From: Bradyrhizobium hereditatis
GTDB taxonomy: Bacteria; Pseudomonadota; Alphaproteobacteria; Rhizobiales; Xanthobacteraceae
Assembly: GCF_020329435.1 (NCBI RefSeq)
Contig: NZ_JAGKJK010000011.1
Span: forward strand, 124,001-188,000
Length of the DNA: 64,000 bases
Reading direction: 5' to 3'
Part shown: piece by piece, positions 63,967 through 64,000 of the stretch
How positions within the stretch are numbered: the stretch's first letter is position 1
How the letters are laid out: the number at the start of each line of letters is the position of its first letter
Notes under the pieces: model-generated
The model's database searches: none
The model's input: only the letters and a program-made list of their open reading frames with translations
What the model was told of the DNA's origin: nothing
Program-made: the position numbers and the translations under genes

Positions 63967-64000
63967 CGATCCTCGAGAACTGCCAGCGCCGCGAAGTGCA
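63963..64000 (-). CDS. C-terminal end of an upstream minus-strand gene (partial)
   Basis: At the window edge one frame reads HFAALAVLEDR followed by TGA, and that stop overlaps the ATGATG start of the DUF2269 gene. The overlap suggests an operon, with the remainder of this gene beyond the window. Twelve codons are too few to identify it. Confidence 0.3.
   Translation of the reverse strand, partial: HFAALAVLEDR

Overview
The window is a continuous chromosomal segment of a high-GC alphaproteobacterium, almost certainly Bradyrhizobium or a very close relative. The support is the gene content (three-subunit PntAA/PntAB/PntB transhydrogenase with a small aa3-oxidase subunit IV-like gene in front, GapR-like DUF2312, DUF882 and DUF1036 proteins, CpoB-TilS-FtsH order) and dispersed inverted repeats with cores such as CGTCATTGCGAGCGAAGC, which are common in that genus. 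I see no phage, IS element, CRISPR array, rRNA or tRNA gene. Identification rests on sequence recognition only; no database search was possible.

Layout. 0-2.4 kb: membrane GGDEF-EAL protein. 2.5-3.3 kb: LuxI/FeeM-like N-acyl transferase behind a perfect CtrA-type site. 3.5-9.6 kb: pal, an opposing alpha/beta hydrolase, cpoB, tilS and ftsH. 9.7-17.2 kb: metE (minus) and nrdAB (plus) diverge from one 770-bp region holding two cobalamin riboswitches back to back. 17-25.9 kb: DUF2029 membrane protein, frameshifted SGNH esterase, TetR regulator, osmC, DUF1036-pyk, small DUF1244 and DUF2312 genes, DUF882 peptidase. 26-31 kb (minus): L,D-transpeptidase, NtrC-type sigma-54 activator with a CtrA-type site upstream, TerC-like protein. 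31-42 kb: XRE regulator plus partner, pepF, intradiol dioxygenase-like protein, pnt operon, hydrolase, Ca2+/H+ antiporter, cupin, Ala/Pro-rich membrane protein, TPR lipoprotein. 42-49 kb: rpsU, aqpZ, purEK, a small diguanylate cyclase, four small genes including two divergent DUF465 genes, an LhgO-like oxidase. 49-61 kb: second GGDEF-EAL protein, glpD-like gene, class III adenylate cyclase, polyamine-type ABC cassette (ATPase and two permeases), and a convergent sugar-type ABC cassette (binding protein and two permeases). 61-64 kb: ThuA protein, a cluster of tiny genes, a broken membrane gene, and DUF2269.

How it fits together. The clearest unit is the cobalamin switch region. MetE and NrdAB are both B12-independent isozymes, each behind its own B12 riboswitch, so both should be off when cobalamin is plentiful. 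NrdB has Phe instead of the radical Tyr and Glu as first metal ligand, with every metal-site residue at a constant offset from the Chlamydia class Ic enzyme as I recall it, so it is probably a Mn/Fe class Ic reductase. The two riboswitches share an identical 17-nt downstream segment although their peripheral aptamer helices differ. Envelope maintenance is a second theme (Pal, CpoB, FtsH, DUF882 peptidase, L,D-transpeptidase), and signalling by c-di-GMP (three enzymes) and cAMP (one cyclase) is a third.
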